Shown here one piece after another: positions 1 through 5,647 of a stretch of DNA of 24,691 nt. Made by a program: the position numbers and the translations under genes. The notes below the pieces were generated by a model that was not told the DNA's origin, ran no database searches, and saw only the letters and a list, made by a program, of their open reading frames with translations. Every line of letters starts with the position of its first letter. Position 1 is the first letter of the stretch. Source of the DNA: a virus; IMG/VR virus record IMGVR_UViG_3300037587_000163, positions 1-24,691 of that record, one strand, 5' to 3'.

Positions 1-90
1 CCTGAGCTGATGGACAAGTGATCTTCGACGGCTACGGGTTGCTAGTTGTATTATTCATACTAATGTTAATATCATTTAGGATTGCACATT

Positions 91-294
91 ATGTCAAAAA
101 CAGAAGAAGCCGATTACAACCCGAGCCAAAGCGAAAAAGCCGACCAAAGAGCGCGCATCGAAGAACAAACCGCTGAATTTTTGGAGGGTAACGATATTGA
201 AGAAGTGGAACAGGATAAACGCACCATCGTATTAAGTGCAGATAAAATCAAAAAGGCTGCATGGCGTGACCCGGATTCTGAATGTAAGAAATAG
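91..294 (+). CDS. Small acidic hypothetical phage protein (67 aa)
   Basis: I do not recognise a characterised family. The protein is hydrophilic and rich in Glu, Asp and Lys, with a probable helix in the middle (RARIEEQTAEFLEGNDIEEV) and no membrane segment or signal peptide. The middle resembles small phage proteins of unknown function that carry an EQTAEFL-like stretch; this is recalled similarity, not a search. I chose the ATG at 91 because AGGA at 78-81 lies 9 bases upstream; an in-frame TTG at 82 has no usable spacing. The stop codon TAG overlaps the AGGAGG ribosome binding site of the next gene, so the two are probably co-translated. Confident as a gene, function unknown. Confidence 0.72.
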   Translation: MSKTEEADYNPSQSEKADQRARIEEQTAEFLEGNDIEEVEQDKRTIVLSADKIKKAAWRDPDSECKK

Positions 295-303
295 GAGGTT
301 GTG

Positions 304-540
304 ATGTTATATGTATTAAAAAAGAATGGAATGTATTACGCGCATAATAATTGCGGTTATGTTAACAGGGTTTTGATGGCTGAAGTTTACACCAAAGAAT
401 ATGCCCAAAACTACGCAAAGAACCATGATGAAATTGATGCGATTCCAATTGACGAATTAATATCTATTGAAGAGCTTGGCGAGTATTTTGACCGTATTAA
501 AAAGATGAAAAAAGCTCTTAATGTAAGGCTAAAAAACTGA
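304..540 (+). CDS. Small hypothetical phage protein (78 aa)
   Basis: Unrecognised protein. The N-terminal half is rich in Tyr and Asn (LYVLKKNGMYYAHNNCGYVNR) and looks like a small beta hairpin unit; the rest is a charged helix ending in a basic tail (KKMKKALNVRLKN). There is no membrane segment. A perfect AGGAGG at 293-298 lies 5 bases before the ATG at 304, while the in-frame GTG at 301 is too close to the site. It follows the 67-aa gene directly and precedes the candidate structured RNA, whose probable promoter overlaps its stop codon. It could be a small host-takeover or regulatory protein, but nothing in the sequence decides this. Confidence 0.72.
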   Translation: MLYVLKKNGMYYAHNNCGYVNRVLMAEVYTKEYAQNYAKNHDEIDAIPIDELISIEELGEYFDRIKKMKKALNVRLKN

Positions 541-565
541 CATAGATCAATAAATAAATTATATG
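537..565 (+). promoter_or_regulatory. Candidate sigma70 promoter for the left structured RNA
   Basis: CTGACA (537-542, 5 of 6 to TTGACA) is followed after exactly 17 bases by TATATG (560-565, 4 of 6 to TATAAT). Predicted start is about 572. It overlaps the stop of the 78-aa gene and is the best match between that gene and the leader ORF at 625. Inferred from consensus only. Confidence 0.5.
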
Positions 566-624
566 CTGTGCTATATTGAACACTCAAAACAAACGTTTAA
601 CGGAAACTTTAAGAGGATATAACA

Positions 625-675
625 ATGACACCGGCGGGTAAATCCGCTAAGCCCATTCTAGAGAGTGGGCACTAA
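625..675 (+). CDS. Short leader ORF (16 aa)
   Basis: ATG at 625 has GAGG at 613-616, 8 bases upstream, a well-spaced ribosome binding site. It encodes MTPAGKSAKPILESGH and stops at TAA 673-675, too short for routine gene calling. Its codons run straight through both 5' hairpins (about 633-646 and 650-669), and its stop lies one base before the 5' strand of the 10-bp long-range helix at 677-686. A translating or stalled ribosome would therefore melt or block these structures, as leader peptides do in attenuation. Similarity to a known leader peptide was not recognised. The match between reading frame and hairpin positions could be coincidence. Confidence 0.45.
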   Translation: MTPAGKSAKPILESGH

Positions 676-838
676 TAAGGGTAATGGGAAGCCGACCTAA
701 TCAACGGCGTAGGTAAGTAGCTTAAGCAGAGTGTGAGACTCTAACGAAGTGAACTGCATAGGCCTAAAGGAACTCACAACCACTGATCATGGCATTACCC
801 TTTTTAGTGCAATTCAAAACAACAACGGAGTAATGGAA

Positions 839-1111
839 ATGTTTAGACTACCAATTAACCTTTACAAGTATGTCCACGAAACCTTTTTGCAATTGTTCAG
901 CCAGCCAGATAACTATATTGCTGAGCCTAATGATACCTTCCGACATCGAGGAGGTTATCGTAAAACCACACATCATACCTGGAATTTTGTTTGCAAAGAT
1001 ATGTCCGGATATGGCATCTTCAAATCTCGACAGACTGGCATTGAGCGCCGGTTTAAAATTGGTGGACTGAACATGAGCCTTCCTGCCAAGCGGCATTTCG
1101 GTTTAGCTTAA
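839..1111 (+). CDS. Hypothetical basic protein (90 aa) inside the structured RNA
   Basis: Unrecognised basic protein beginning MFRLPINLYKYVHETFL, with a mid-section rich in His, Arg and aromatic residues (RHRGGYRKTTHHTWNFVC) and a basic C-terminus ending PAKRHFGLA. The composition would suit an RNA- or DNA-binding protein, but no motif is diagnostic. GGAG at 827-830 lies 8 bases before the ATG at 839, making it the best start; ATG 833 is too close to that site and the open frame extends back to GTG 749 without a good site. The frame lies between the 5' and 3' structured domains, as ORFs often do in mobile or self-structured RNAs. The coding call is moderate because the reverse strand is also open over much of it. 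Confidence 0.5.
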   Translation: MFRLPINLYKYVHETFLQLFSQPDNYIAEPNDTFRHRGGYRKTTHHTWNFVCKDMSGYGIFKSRQTGIERRFKIGGLNMSLPAKRHFGLA

Positions 1112-1186
1112 GAACTGTCAGCGGATATGGACGGCTGTAGTATCCGTACTAATGCAGTACAGCCCGCCTCACTCTCGTAAGGAGTG

Positions 1187-1292
1187 TGCAATTTGAAGGG
1201 TTTTATTGGCGCCATACCTAGGCCTTCGACGTTCAATCTAAAGGCCACAGATGAACGCTTAGGGTGGCGCCAATAGAATCTTTCAAGGTGCA
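1187..1292 (+). repeat. Long inverted repeat: about 28-bp helix capped by an H-type pseudoknot
   Basis: Positions 1187-1214 pair with 1265-1292: 27 of 28 positions pair, with one A-G mismatch (1191/1288). Four pairs are G-U in the plus-strand RNA (1203/1276, 1200/1279, 1198/1281, 1192/1287); on the minus strand they would be A-C mismatches, so the structure is a plus-strand RNA. Inside, CCUA/UAGG (1217-1220 with 1260-1263) extends it. GGCCUU (1221-1226) pairs with AAGGCC (1241-1246), and the loop CGUUCA (1230-1235) pairs with UGAACG (1252-1257), forming a classic H-type pseudoknot. Confidence 0.85.
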
Positions 1293-1325
1293 ATAACGCA
1301 CTAGAGCAAACAAATAAAGGCCATC

Positions 1326-1358
1326 AAAAGCATTCCCTTCTGGTTGGGCGTGCTTTTT
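1326..1358 (+). terminator. Intrinsic terminator of the left structured RNA
   Basis: AAAAGCA (1326-1332) pairs with UGCUUUU (1351-1357), with an inner CCC/GGG (1335-1337 with 1346-1348) and U-run 1354-1358. It lies 26 bases before the ATG of the membrane protein gene, so that gene would need read-through or its own start of transcription. Confidence 0.75.
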
Positions 1359-1384
1359 CTTAATAATAAAGTGGGGATAGAATT

Positions 1385-1774
1385 ATGAATGAAGAAGTGA
1401 TGAATAAAGCTAATGAGCTGATCTTGAATATTATTTCAGGCTTGGAAACTGCCGGAGAGTTTGTGGTTGCTGAGGCTCCTGTTATTGTTCAGCAATTGCT
1501 GTCATGGCACATGATTAAGGCCATAGCTTCATTGTCATTATGGTTTATTGTTATAGCGACAGCAGCAACCATAACGACCTTTTTAATAAGAAAAGGGATT
1601 AAGGATGAAGACGAAAATTTTCTTATGCCTGGACTTGTCATGGCAGCTGTCAGCATGGTAGTGGGTATTATATCGATATTTGATAGTGCAGTACCAAACC
1701 TATTCACTATCTTACAGATATGGGTAGCACCCGATTTATACTTGTTTGAATATGCTGCCAGTCTAATCAAATAA
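1385..1774 (+). CDS. Holin-like phage membrane protein (129 aa)
   Basis: The N-terminal 40 residues are amphipathic and acidic. They are followed by a hydrophobic helix at about 44-68 (MIKAIASLSLWFIVIATAATI), a short charged loop (RKGIKDEDEN), a second membrane helix at about 79-100 (MPGLVMAAVSMVVGIISIF) and a third hydrophobic stretch at about 104-120. The C-terminal LQIWVAPDLYLFEYAASL-type ending is one I recall from small phage membrane proteins annotated as putative holins; that is memory, not a search. GGGGA at 1374-1378 precedes the ATG with good spacing. It is transcribed toward the lysis genes, which come from the opposite strand, so it may be a second holin or antiholin. Membrane location is clear; the role is inferred. 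Confidence 0.75.
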   Translation: MNEEVMNKANELILNIISGLETAGEFVVAEAPVIVQQLLSWHMIKAIASLSLWFIVIATAATITTFLIRKGIKDEDENFLMPGLVMAAVSMVVGIISIFDSAVPNLFTILQIWVAPDLYLFEYAASLIK

Positions 1775-1779
1775 CAGAC

Positions 1780-1805
1780 AAAAAAATGCCCCAGTACATC
1801 GGGGC
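1780..1805 (-). terminator. Late operon terminator
   Basis: On the minus strand GCCCC (1801-1805) pairs with GGGGC (1788-1792) around GATGTACT, followed by A and seven U (1780-1786 read in reverse). It lies just past the last minus-strand gene (stop at 1828) and ends the late operon. From the plus strand it has the hairpin but only a weak U-tract. Confidence 0.85.
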
Positions 1806-1827
1806 TAATATTACTACAGCGGATAAA

Positions 1828-2091
1828 TTATTTTAACGGGAAATGATTTGAAATATATGTAATCACACCACCAACTACTGCCAGCCCTGCAAGCCACTTG
1901 CAAAACTTTTGAATACGATGAGTAAACCGGATAAACCCCTCTAAATCCCTAACAAACTTAACGATTGATTCTGTATCGGCTATGTGAGACTTCATTGTAT
2001 TTGTATTTTCTTCTACTGTCGCCTGAAGTCCATCGTATTTAATATGTAGTTCGTCAACACTATTTTTGAAATGTTCGTGGCAATCACACAT
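1828..2091 (-). CDS. Tail-anchored coiled-coil protein of the lysis cassette (87 aa)
   Basis: Residues 1-62 are hydrophilic and helical with heptad-like spacing (VDELHIKYDGLQATVEENTN), and residues about 64-82 form one membrane segment (CKWLAGLAVVGGVITYIS) followed by a short tail. This is the layout of XhlA-like or other small phage membrane accessories to holins; it is not an inner-membrane spanin, which would have its membrane helix at the N-terminus. AAAGGA lies 8 bases upstream of the ATG, and the gene starts one base after the holin stop, so the two are coupled. It is the last gene of the late operon. It may tune holin action, an inference from position and topology. Confidence 0.7.
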   Translation of the reverse strand: MCDCHEHFKNSVDELHIKYDGLQATVEENTNTMKSHIADTESIVKFVRDLEGFIRFTHRIQKFCKWLAGLAVVGGVITYISNHFPLK

Positions 2092-2092
2092 G

Positions 2093-2602
2093 TTACTTAT
2101 CCTTTAGCTTTGAGCCGTGGCTAGATCCGAACCAGAAGTCAGCAATCTTAATTTGCAATGTGGTTAATACTCCGATCAGACCGGAAAGCAATTGACCTTC
2201 ACTACCCGCTGGTATTGTAGCTACATCGAAAATTAAGCAGCCGATTAGCCCAAAATAACCCAGTGTATAAATAACTGATAATGCTATTTGCGGCCACATA
2301 TTAATCTTGAACAATTCACGTGCACTATCTCTATCTGCAATTTCCAGTTCAAACACATCAATATCAAGCTCATTCATTTTAAGCTCAAATTCTTGATCAG
2401 AACGTTTGATATCTGCTAACTGTTCGGGAGACGCGCCCATAATGAGCGATTCTAGCTCTGTGGGACTTGCTCCTGGCTTTCCGAAGATGTTTGCTAATAC
2501 ATTGACCGCTTGACCAGCAACAGGCCCACCAAGGCCAGCAGCGAGCGCAGGGGCGAATTTACGAACTAAGTTAACGGCTGTTTTGCCAAGTTTAAATTTC
2601 AT
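2093..2602 (-). CDS. Holin, three-membrane-segment (GTA/3TM) type
   Basis: The 169-aa protein has a small hydrophobic N-terminal segment (about 16-38, APALAAGLGGPVAGQAVNVL), a long charged helical middle rich in Glu and Asp (about 58-98), and two clear membrane helices at about 103-126 and 134-150, the first starting MWPQIALSVIYTLGYFGL. This matches the phage/GTA 3TM holin family, which permeabilises the inner membrane to release or activate the endolysin. I chose ATG 2602 because it overlaps the endolysin stop as ATGA and has AAGG about 8 bases upstream; a GTG at 2611 would add three residues. The endolysin gene immediately upstream fixes the role. Confidence 0.82.
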   Translation of the reverse strand: MKFKLGKTAVNLVRKFAPALAAGLGGPVAGQAVNVLANIFGKPGASPTELESLIMGASPEQLADIKRSDQEFELKMNELDIDVFELEIADRDSARELFKINMWPQIALSVIYTLGYFGLIGCLIFDVATIPAGSEGQLLSGLIGVLTTLQIKIADFWFGSSHGSKLKDK

Positions 2603-3000
2603 GCTCCCCACCTTGCCTTTATTGATCGTGTGTCTCTATGTGTGAATGTATTGTATAAACCAATGCCACCAAAATCAGGATACTTACTATCGAAATAATC
2701 ATAAACCATTTTAGGAGGTATCTGCTCACCACGCGCAAATATTTTACCGTCGATAGCACAACAGCGGGGATGTTGACTTTCATCATCAGAACCTACATCT
2801 TCAGTCCGGTTATGAACATAACACCTGGCAGCGCTGGTTATCTCAAGACTAACCTTACCAACCTTCCACTTTTGGGCAAAATAATCACAAGCGTCTTGCC
2901 ATTCCTGTATAATTGGTTCGTGAGCCTGAATGCTAACTTCACAGTTTCCGCACTGGCACTTTAGCTCATGCTGACTGATGTTTTTTGTTAAATCGCCCAT
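2599..3000 (-). CDS. Endolysin, peptidase M15 family (zinc D-Ala peptidase type)
   Basis: This 133-aa single-domain protein carries the M15 zinc signature: SAARCYVHN (56-64), then SQHPRCCAID (75-84) giving ligands His77 and Asp84, and GIGLYNTFTHRDTR (112-125) giving His121. The family cleaves peptide bonds in peptidoglycan stems, as L,D- or D,D-peptidases, and serves as phage endolysin. There is no signal peptide, so export depends on the holin downstream, whose start overlaps its stop as ATGA. AGGAG lies 5 bases upstream of the ATG. A CxC-x2-C cluster (15-20) near the N-terminus is seen in some relatives. Length suits stand-alone phage M15 enzymes. Family certain, exact bond cut unknown. Confidence 0.9.
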   Translation of the reverse strand: MGDLTKNISQHELKCQCGNCEVSIQAHEPIIQEWQDACDYFAQKWKVGKVSLEITSAARCYVHNRTEDVGSDDESQHPRCCAIDGKIFARGEQIPPKMVYDYFDSKYPDFGGIGLYNTFTHRDTRSIKARWGA

Positions 3001-3036
3001 GCTGACTCCTGTGTTATATAGGGTGTGTTGGCTGCC

Positions 3037-5001
3037 TCAGTATACATTTAAAATAACATCGTCAACATAAATAGTATTGCCGCCAAACGTATCTATATTG
3101 AACTCTATAATTGCATGTGTGGCCCAAGATGGTGCGCGTTGATTCTGATTATTAGAATTCAGTTTGGTTGCCGTTGTCGCAGTCTGTGAGCCGTGAGTTA
3201 CTATTGTTTGCTCTTTCTTAACATCTAAGTCACCACTGGAATCTAATACAGCTTTCACATATTTGCTTGTAATCCCGCCAACTGTACCGCCGGTGACCTT
3301 GAATTGGAATTCATATTTAAAAGCGTCTGAACCTTCCACTGGTGTAGAGATAACAAATTTTGATGGGTTACCAGTGTGTGTGGCAGCTAGTGATTGAGCG
3401 CCTGTAATTGGAGCTGCTGCGCTTACAGCTAACGTAATATTTGTAGAACCCGTTAATTTAAAAACATCGTCTATAATAGATGCCAATTCAAAGCCACCAT
3501 CAGCCATTCGATTTGATACTTCACCCATAAGATTAGGAGACGTATCAAGTCCGTCGAATGTTCTATTTTTGAATATAATAGAACCGCTATCACCGTTAGC
3601 CATAAAACCTGATGACGTTTCTAGGTTAGCCGTCTGTACGTCATAAAGGGCAATACCCAGTTTTTCAGCAGATGCTGTCCTCGGGCTTACCTCAAAAATA
3701 AACCCAGGGTTTGTGCCAGTACCAGGGTTTACAATCCTGCCGCCATGCATAACAATTAAACCGTTTCGATCACCTACAAAGAATGGTGTTTGCGCCCAAT
3801 TGCCGGAAGGGTGTTCAACATGGCATCCAAACATTTCAATTCTAACACCAGCATCAATATGAAACGGCTTGTTAACTGTGTCATCCAGGCTACACGAATG
3901 CAGATAAATATCTGTTCCACTGCCGGTTGTATAATCAAAAAAGAAATCAAAGTTATTACCATCAAACAACGTACCCCAGAAGGAAATATTTTCACCTGAG
4001 TTTGTCGCTCCATCTGGACGAGTAACCCCGCTTGCACAGTCTCGGATAACCCCCCTGAAAAACTTAATCAAATAGGTATTATCTTGTATATCCATAGCCT
4101 TCAAGAAGGATTCTATGTAAACGTCTTCAAAAAATATCCTATTCGGACCAGCAGGAGCTGCATTGCCATCAAGCCTTAACGCTGACTGAGTCCCCGCCTT
4201 TCCGCTACCAAGTAACTTAATATTTTTAAGAAAAGATAACACCTGTTCTCTTGGGGGGCTTTGCGTTCCAGTCAAATCAAAGGCAAAAGTATCCGCCGAA
4301 CCAGAAAAATCAAATGTGGTTGTGTTACCTATAATCTTTGTCTTTGATACATCGATGGATAATCCATTGGCAAACGTGTGAGCTGCCAAGTCAGTGGCAA
4401 TGATTGTAACTCCTGATCCAGCATCAGCAACTGCTATCATTGCCGCAAATTGCGTATCATCTAAAGTCCCTGTAACTCCATATTGCCTTGCATTAAGTGT
4501 ATTTAATTCAAAATTTTGCAATACAAAAACAAACCCAGATACAGCCGATGTGTGACTTCCAAAGCCGTCACCACTCCCTGCCTGAAATAAGTAATCACCC
4601 TGGCCACCGTCTCCTACTGTTGTATAGCCTTTGGTCTTAATCGCCTTATTTGTCGGGAATACAATTGTACTTGCAACCATAAGAGCCACAGTGCCGAACT
4701 CATACGGTAGAGTTAAATCGTTAAAACCTGCAAATTCATCAACTATTGCGCCGCCAAATATTTGAGAGCCGTTTTTATCTTTCAAGGTAACTTTATATAT
4801 ACCTGATATATAAATATCACCAAACACCCCTGTACTGTCAGAAATAACCGGGTTGGTGTTAGGAGTCGGAGTCGATAGCTGGTCGCTAAAAGTATCTTTA
4901 GGTGTTACGCCATCCAATTCAAAATAGAATAGCTGCGCACCATCACTTGGTTTGATTCCGCTACCAACATTTGCAAAGGGCATGATAAATCTGGATGACA
5001 T
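3037..5001 (-). CDS. Tailspike protein with podoviral head-binding domain
   Basis: 654 aa, close to P22 gp9 (667). Residues 1 to about 95 form a head/tail-binding domain of the type with GAQLFYFELDG and DSTGVFGDIYISGIYKVTLKD, which attaches the spike to the tail hub. From about 100 (SGY-less linker, then KGYTTVGDGGQGDYLF) to about 500 it looks like a right-handed beta-helix with the pectate-lyase-like entry ARQYGVTGTLDDT at about 172-184. The last 150 residues (from about MADGGFELAS) resemble a jelly-roll carbohydrate-binding module ending YVDDVILNVY. It should bind and probably cleave host polysaccharide; catalytic residues cannot be assigned by eye. Placed after gp16, as late as gp9 in P22, but separated from it by a homing endonuclease gene. 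Confidence 0.88.
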   Translation of the reverse strand: MSSRFIMPFANVGSGIKPSDGAQLFYFELDGVTPKDTFSDQLSTPTPNTNPVISDSTGVFGDIYISGIYKVTLKDKNGSQIFGGAIVDEFAGFNDLTLPYEFGTVALMVASTIVFPTNKAIKTKGYTTVGDGGQGDYLFQAGSGDGFGSHTSAVSGFVFVLQNFELNTLNARQYGVTGTLDDTQFAAMIAVADAGSGVTIIATDLAAHTFANGLSIDVSKTKIIGNTTTFDFSGSADTFAFDLTGTQSPPREQVLSFLKNIKLLGSGKAGTQSALRLDGNAAPAGPNRIFFEDVYIESFLKAMDIQDNTYLIKFFRGVIRDCASGVTRPDGATNSGENISFWGTLFDGNNFDFFFDYTTGSGTDIYLHSCSLDDTVNKPFHIDAGVRIEMFGCHVEHPSGNWAQTPFFVGDRNGLIVMHGGRIVNPGTGTNPGFIFEVSPRTASAEKLGIALYDVQTANLETSSGFMANGDSGSIIFKNRTFDGLDTSPNLMGEVSNRMADGGFELASIIDDVFKLTGSTNITLAVSAAAPITGAQSLAATHTGNPSKFVISTPVEGSDAFKYEFQFKVTGGTVGGITSKYVKAVLDSSGDLDVKKEQTIVTHGSQTATTATKLNSNNQNQRAPSWATHAIIEFNIDTFGGNTIYVDDVILNVY

Positions 5002-5037
5002 TATAATTACCTACTATTGGTCTTTAACATTGAATTA

Positions 5038-5054
5038 TTGTATCATAGATACAA
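5038..5054. repeat. Perfect inverted repeat upstream of the tailspike gene
   Basis: TTGTATC (5038-5044) and GATACAA (5048-5054) form a 7-bp perfect dyad with a 3-base spacer between the divergent starts of the tailspike and homing endonuclease genes. It could be an operator or a small hairpin in the tailspike leader. No convincing promoter was found next to it. Confidence 0.45.
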
Positions 5055-5135
5055 GCGGATAAGGGGCACCTGAAAACCGATTTGTCATCGGCTTCCGCTA
5101 TCAATTTTAGACACCTTGACAGAGGATTATCAGAA

Positions 5136-5642
5136 ATGCTTACAACTAAAAACCTGAAAGAATTCACCTTATATAACCCTGAAACTGGATCTTTTTCTTG
5201 GTCTAAAATAGACACTCCGAACCAAACAAAAGTCGGAGATGAAATAGGTTCTATAAAAGAGACTCATGGCATTCATTACAAGCAAACCAGTTTTAATGGT
5301 AGTTATTTTGTTATTCATAGAATTATACACCTATACATGACTGGGAATTGGCCCGAATGCCAAATAGACCATATAGATGGCAACGGATTAAATAATAAGT
5401 GGTCGAACTTAAGAGCTGTAGACCACCAAACAAATATGATGAACAAAAAGAAATACAGCTCAAACTCATCCGGGCTATCTGGAGTGACGCTCCGTAAGTG
5501 CGACAAAAAATGGTACGCAAGAATAAGCAAAGACGGTGATAGATTTTTTCTTGGTGCGTTTGATTCATTCTTTGAAGCTTGCTGCGCCAGAATTTCAGCT
5601 CAAAATTCCATTGGGTATCATGCAAACCATGGAAGAGAGTAA
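5136..5642 (+). CDS. Free-standing HNH homing endonuclease with AP2 DNA-binding domain
   Basis: The 168-aa protein has an HNH_3-type nuclease core around 58-96: FVIHRIIHLYMTG, then CQIDHIDGNGLNNKWSNLR with the IDH and N..NLR residues of the beta-beta-alpha metal site. An AP2-type DNA-binding domain follows at about 113-165, with SGVTLRKCDKKWYARI and GAFDSFFEACCAR. I start at ATG 5136 because GAGGA lies 8-9 bases upstream; the open frame reaches back to 5082 without a site. Such enzymes cut phage genomes lacking the gene and spread by repair. It is the only plus-strand gene inside the late operon, its stop lies 5 bases from the gp16 stop, and it separates gp16 from the tailspike, so it is an inserted selfish gene. 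Confidence 0.88.
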   Translation: MLTTKNLKEFTLYNPETGSFSWSKIDTPNQTKVGDEIGSIKETHGIHYKQTSFNGSYFVIHRIIHLYMTGNWPECQIDHIDGNGLNNKWSNLRAVDHQTNMMNKKKYSSNSSGLSGVTLRKCDKKWYARISKDGDRFFLGAFDSFFEACCARISAQNSIGYHANHGRE

Positions 5643-5647
5643 TGAAT

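Larger units (their letters stand above)
572..1358 (+). ncRNA. Candidate large structured RNA with embedded ORFs
   Basis: Between a candidate promoter (537-565) and an intrinsic terminator (1326-1358) lies a region dense in base-pairing potential. The 5' domain has hairpin GCGGG-UAAA-UCCGC (about 633-646), hairpin GCCCAUUC-UAGA-GAGUGGGC (650-669), a 10-bp long-range helix AAGGGUAAUG (677-686) with CAUUACCCUU (793-802), and AGAGU/ACUCU (about 728-742) inside it. The 3' domain has GGCUGUA/UACAGCC (1133-1139 with 1158-1164), CACUC/GAGUG (1170-1174 with 1182-1186), and a helix of about 28 bp (1187-1214 with 1265-1292) capped by an H-type pseudoknot. A 90-aa ORF sits between the domains. I find no group I core (GACUA with UAGUC), no group II domain V and no reverse transcriptase, so I assign no known class. 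Alternatively, two structured untranslated regions flank an ordinary small gene. Confidence 0.5.

Noticed and set aside
1-21. Possible tail end of a plus-strand gene entering from the left
   Set aside because: Frame 1 gives only six codons before TGA, too little to claim a gene.
848-1096. Minus-strand ORF opposite the 90-aa gene
   Set aside because: No ribosome binding site, and it is antisense to the ORF that has one; treated as a shadow.
1215-1264. Pistol ribozyme
   Set aside because: A loop-linker pseudoknot is present, but the second stem that should flank its 3' strand and the cleavage-site stem are not there.
572-1358. Group I or group II intron
   Set aside because: No GACUA/UAGUC (P7-type) pairing, no domain V hairpin, no splice-consistent exons: the upstream gene ends normally at 540 and the downstream gene starts normally at 1385.
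572-1358. Retron or diversity-generating retroelement
   Set aside because: The long hairpin recalls a retron msd, but no reverse transcriptase and no template or variable repeat pair is present in the window.
5082-5135. Longer start of the HNH gene at 5082
   Set aside because: No ribosome binding site there; GAGGA lies at the correct distance from ATG 5136, and the family normally begins close to this point.
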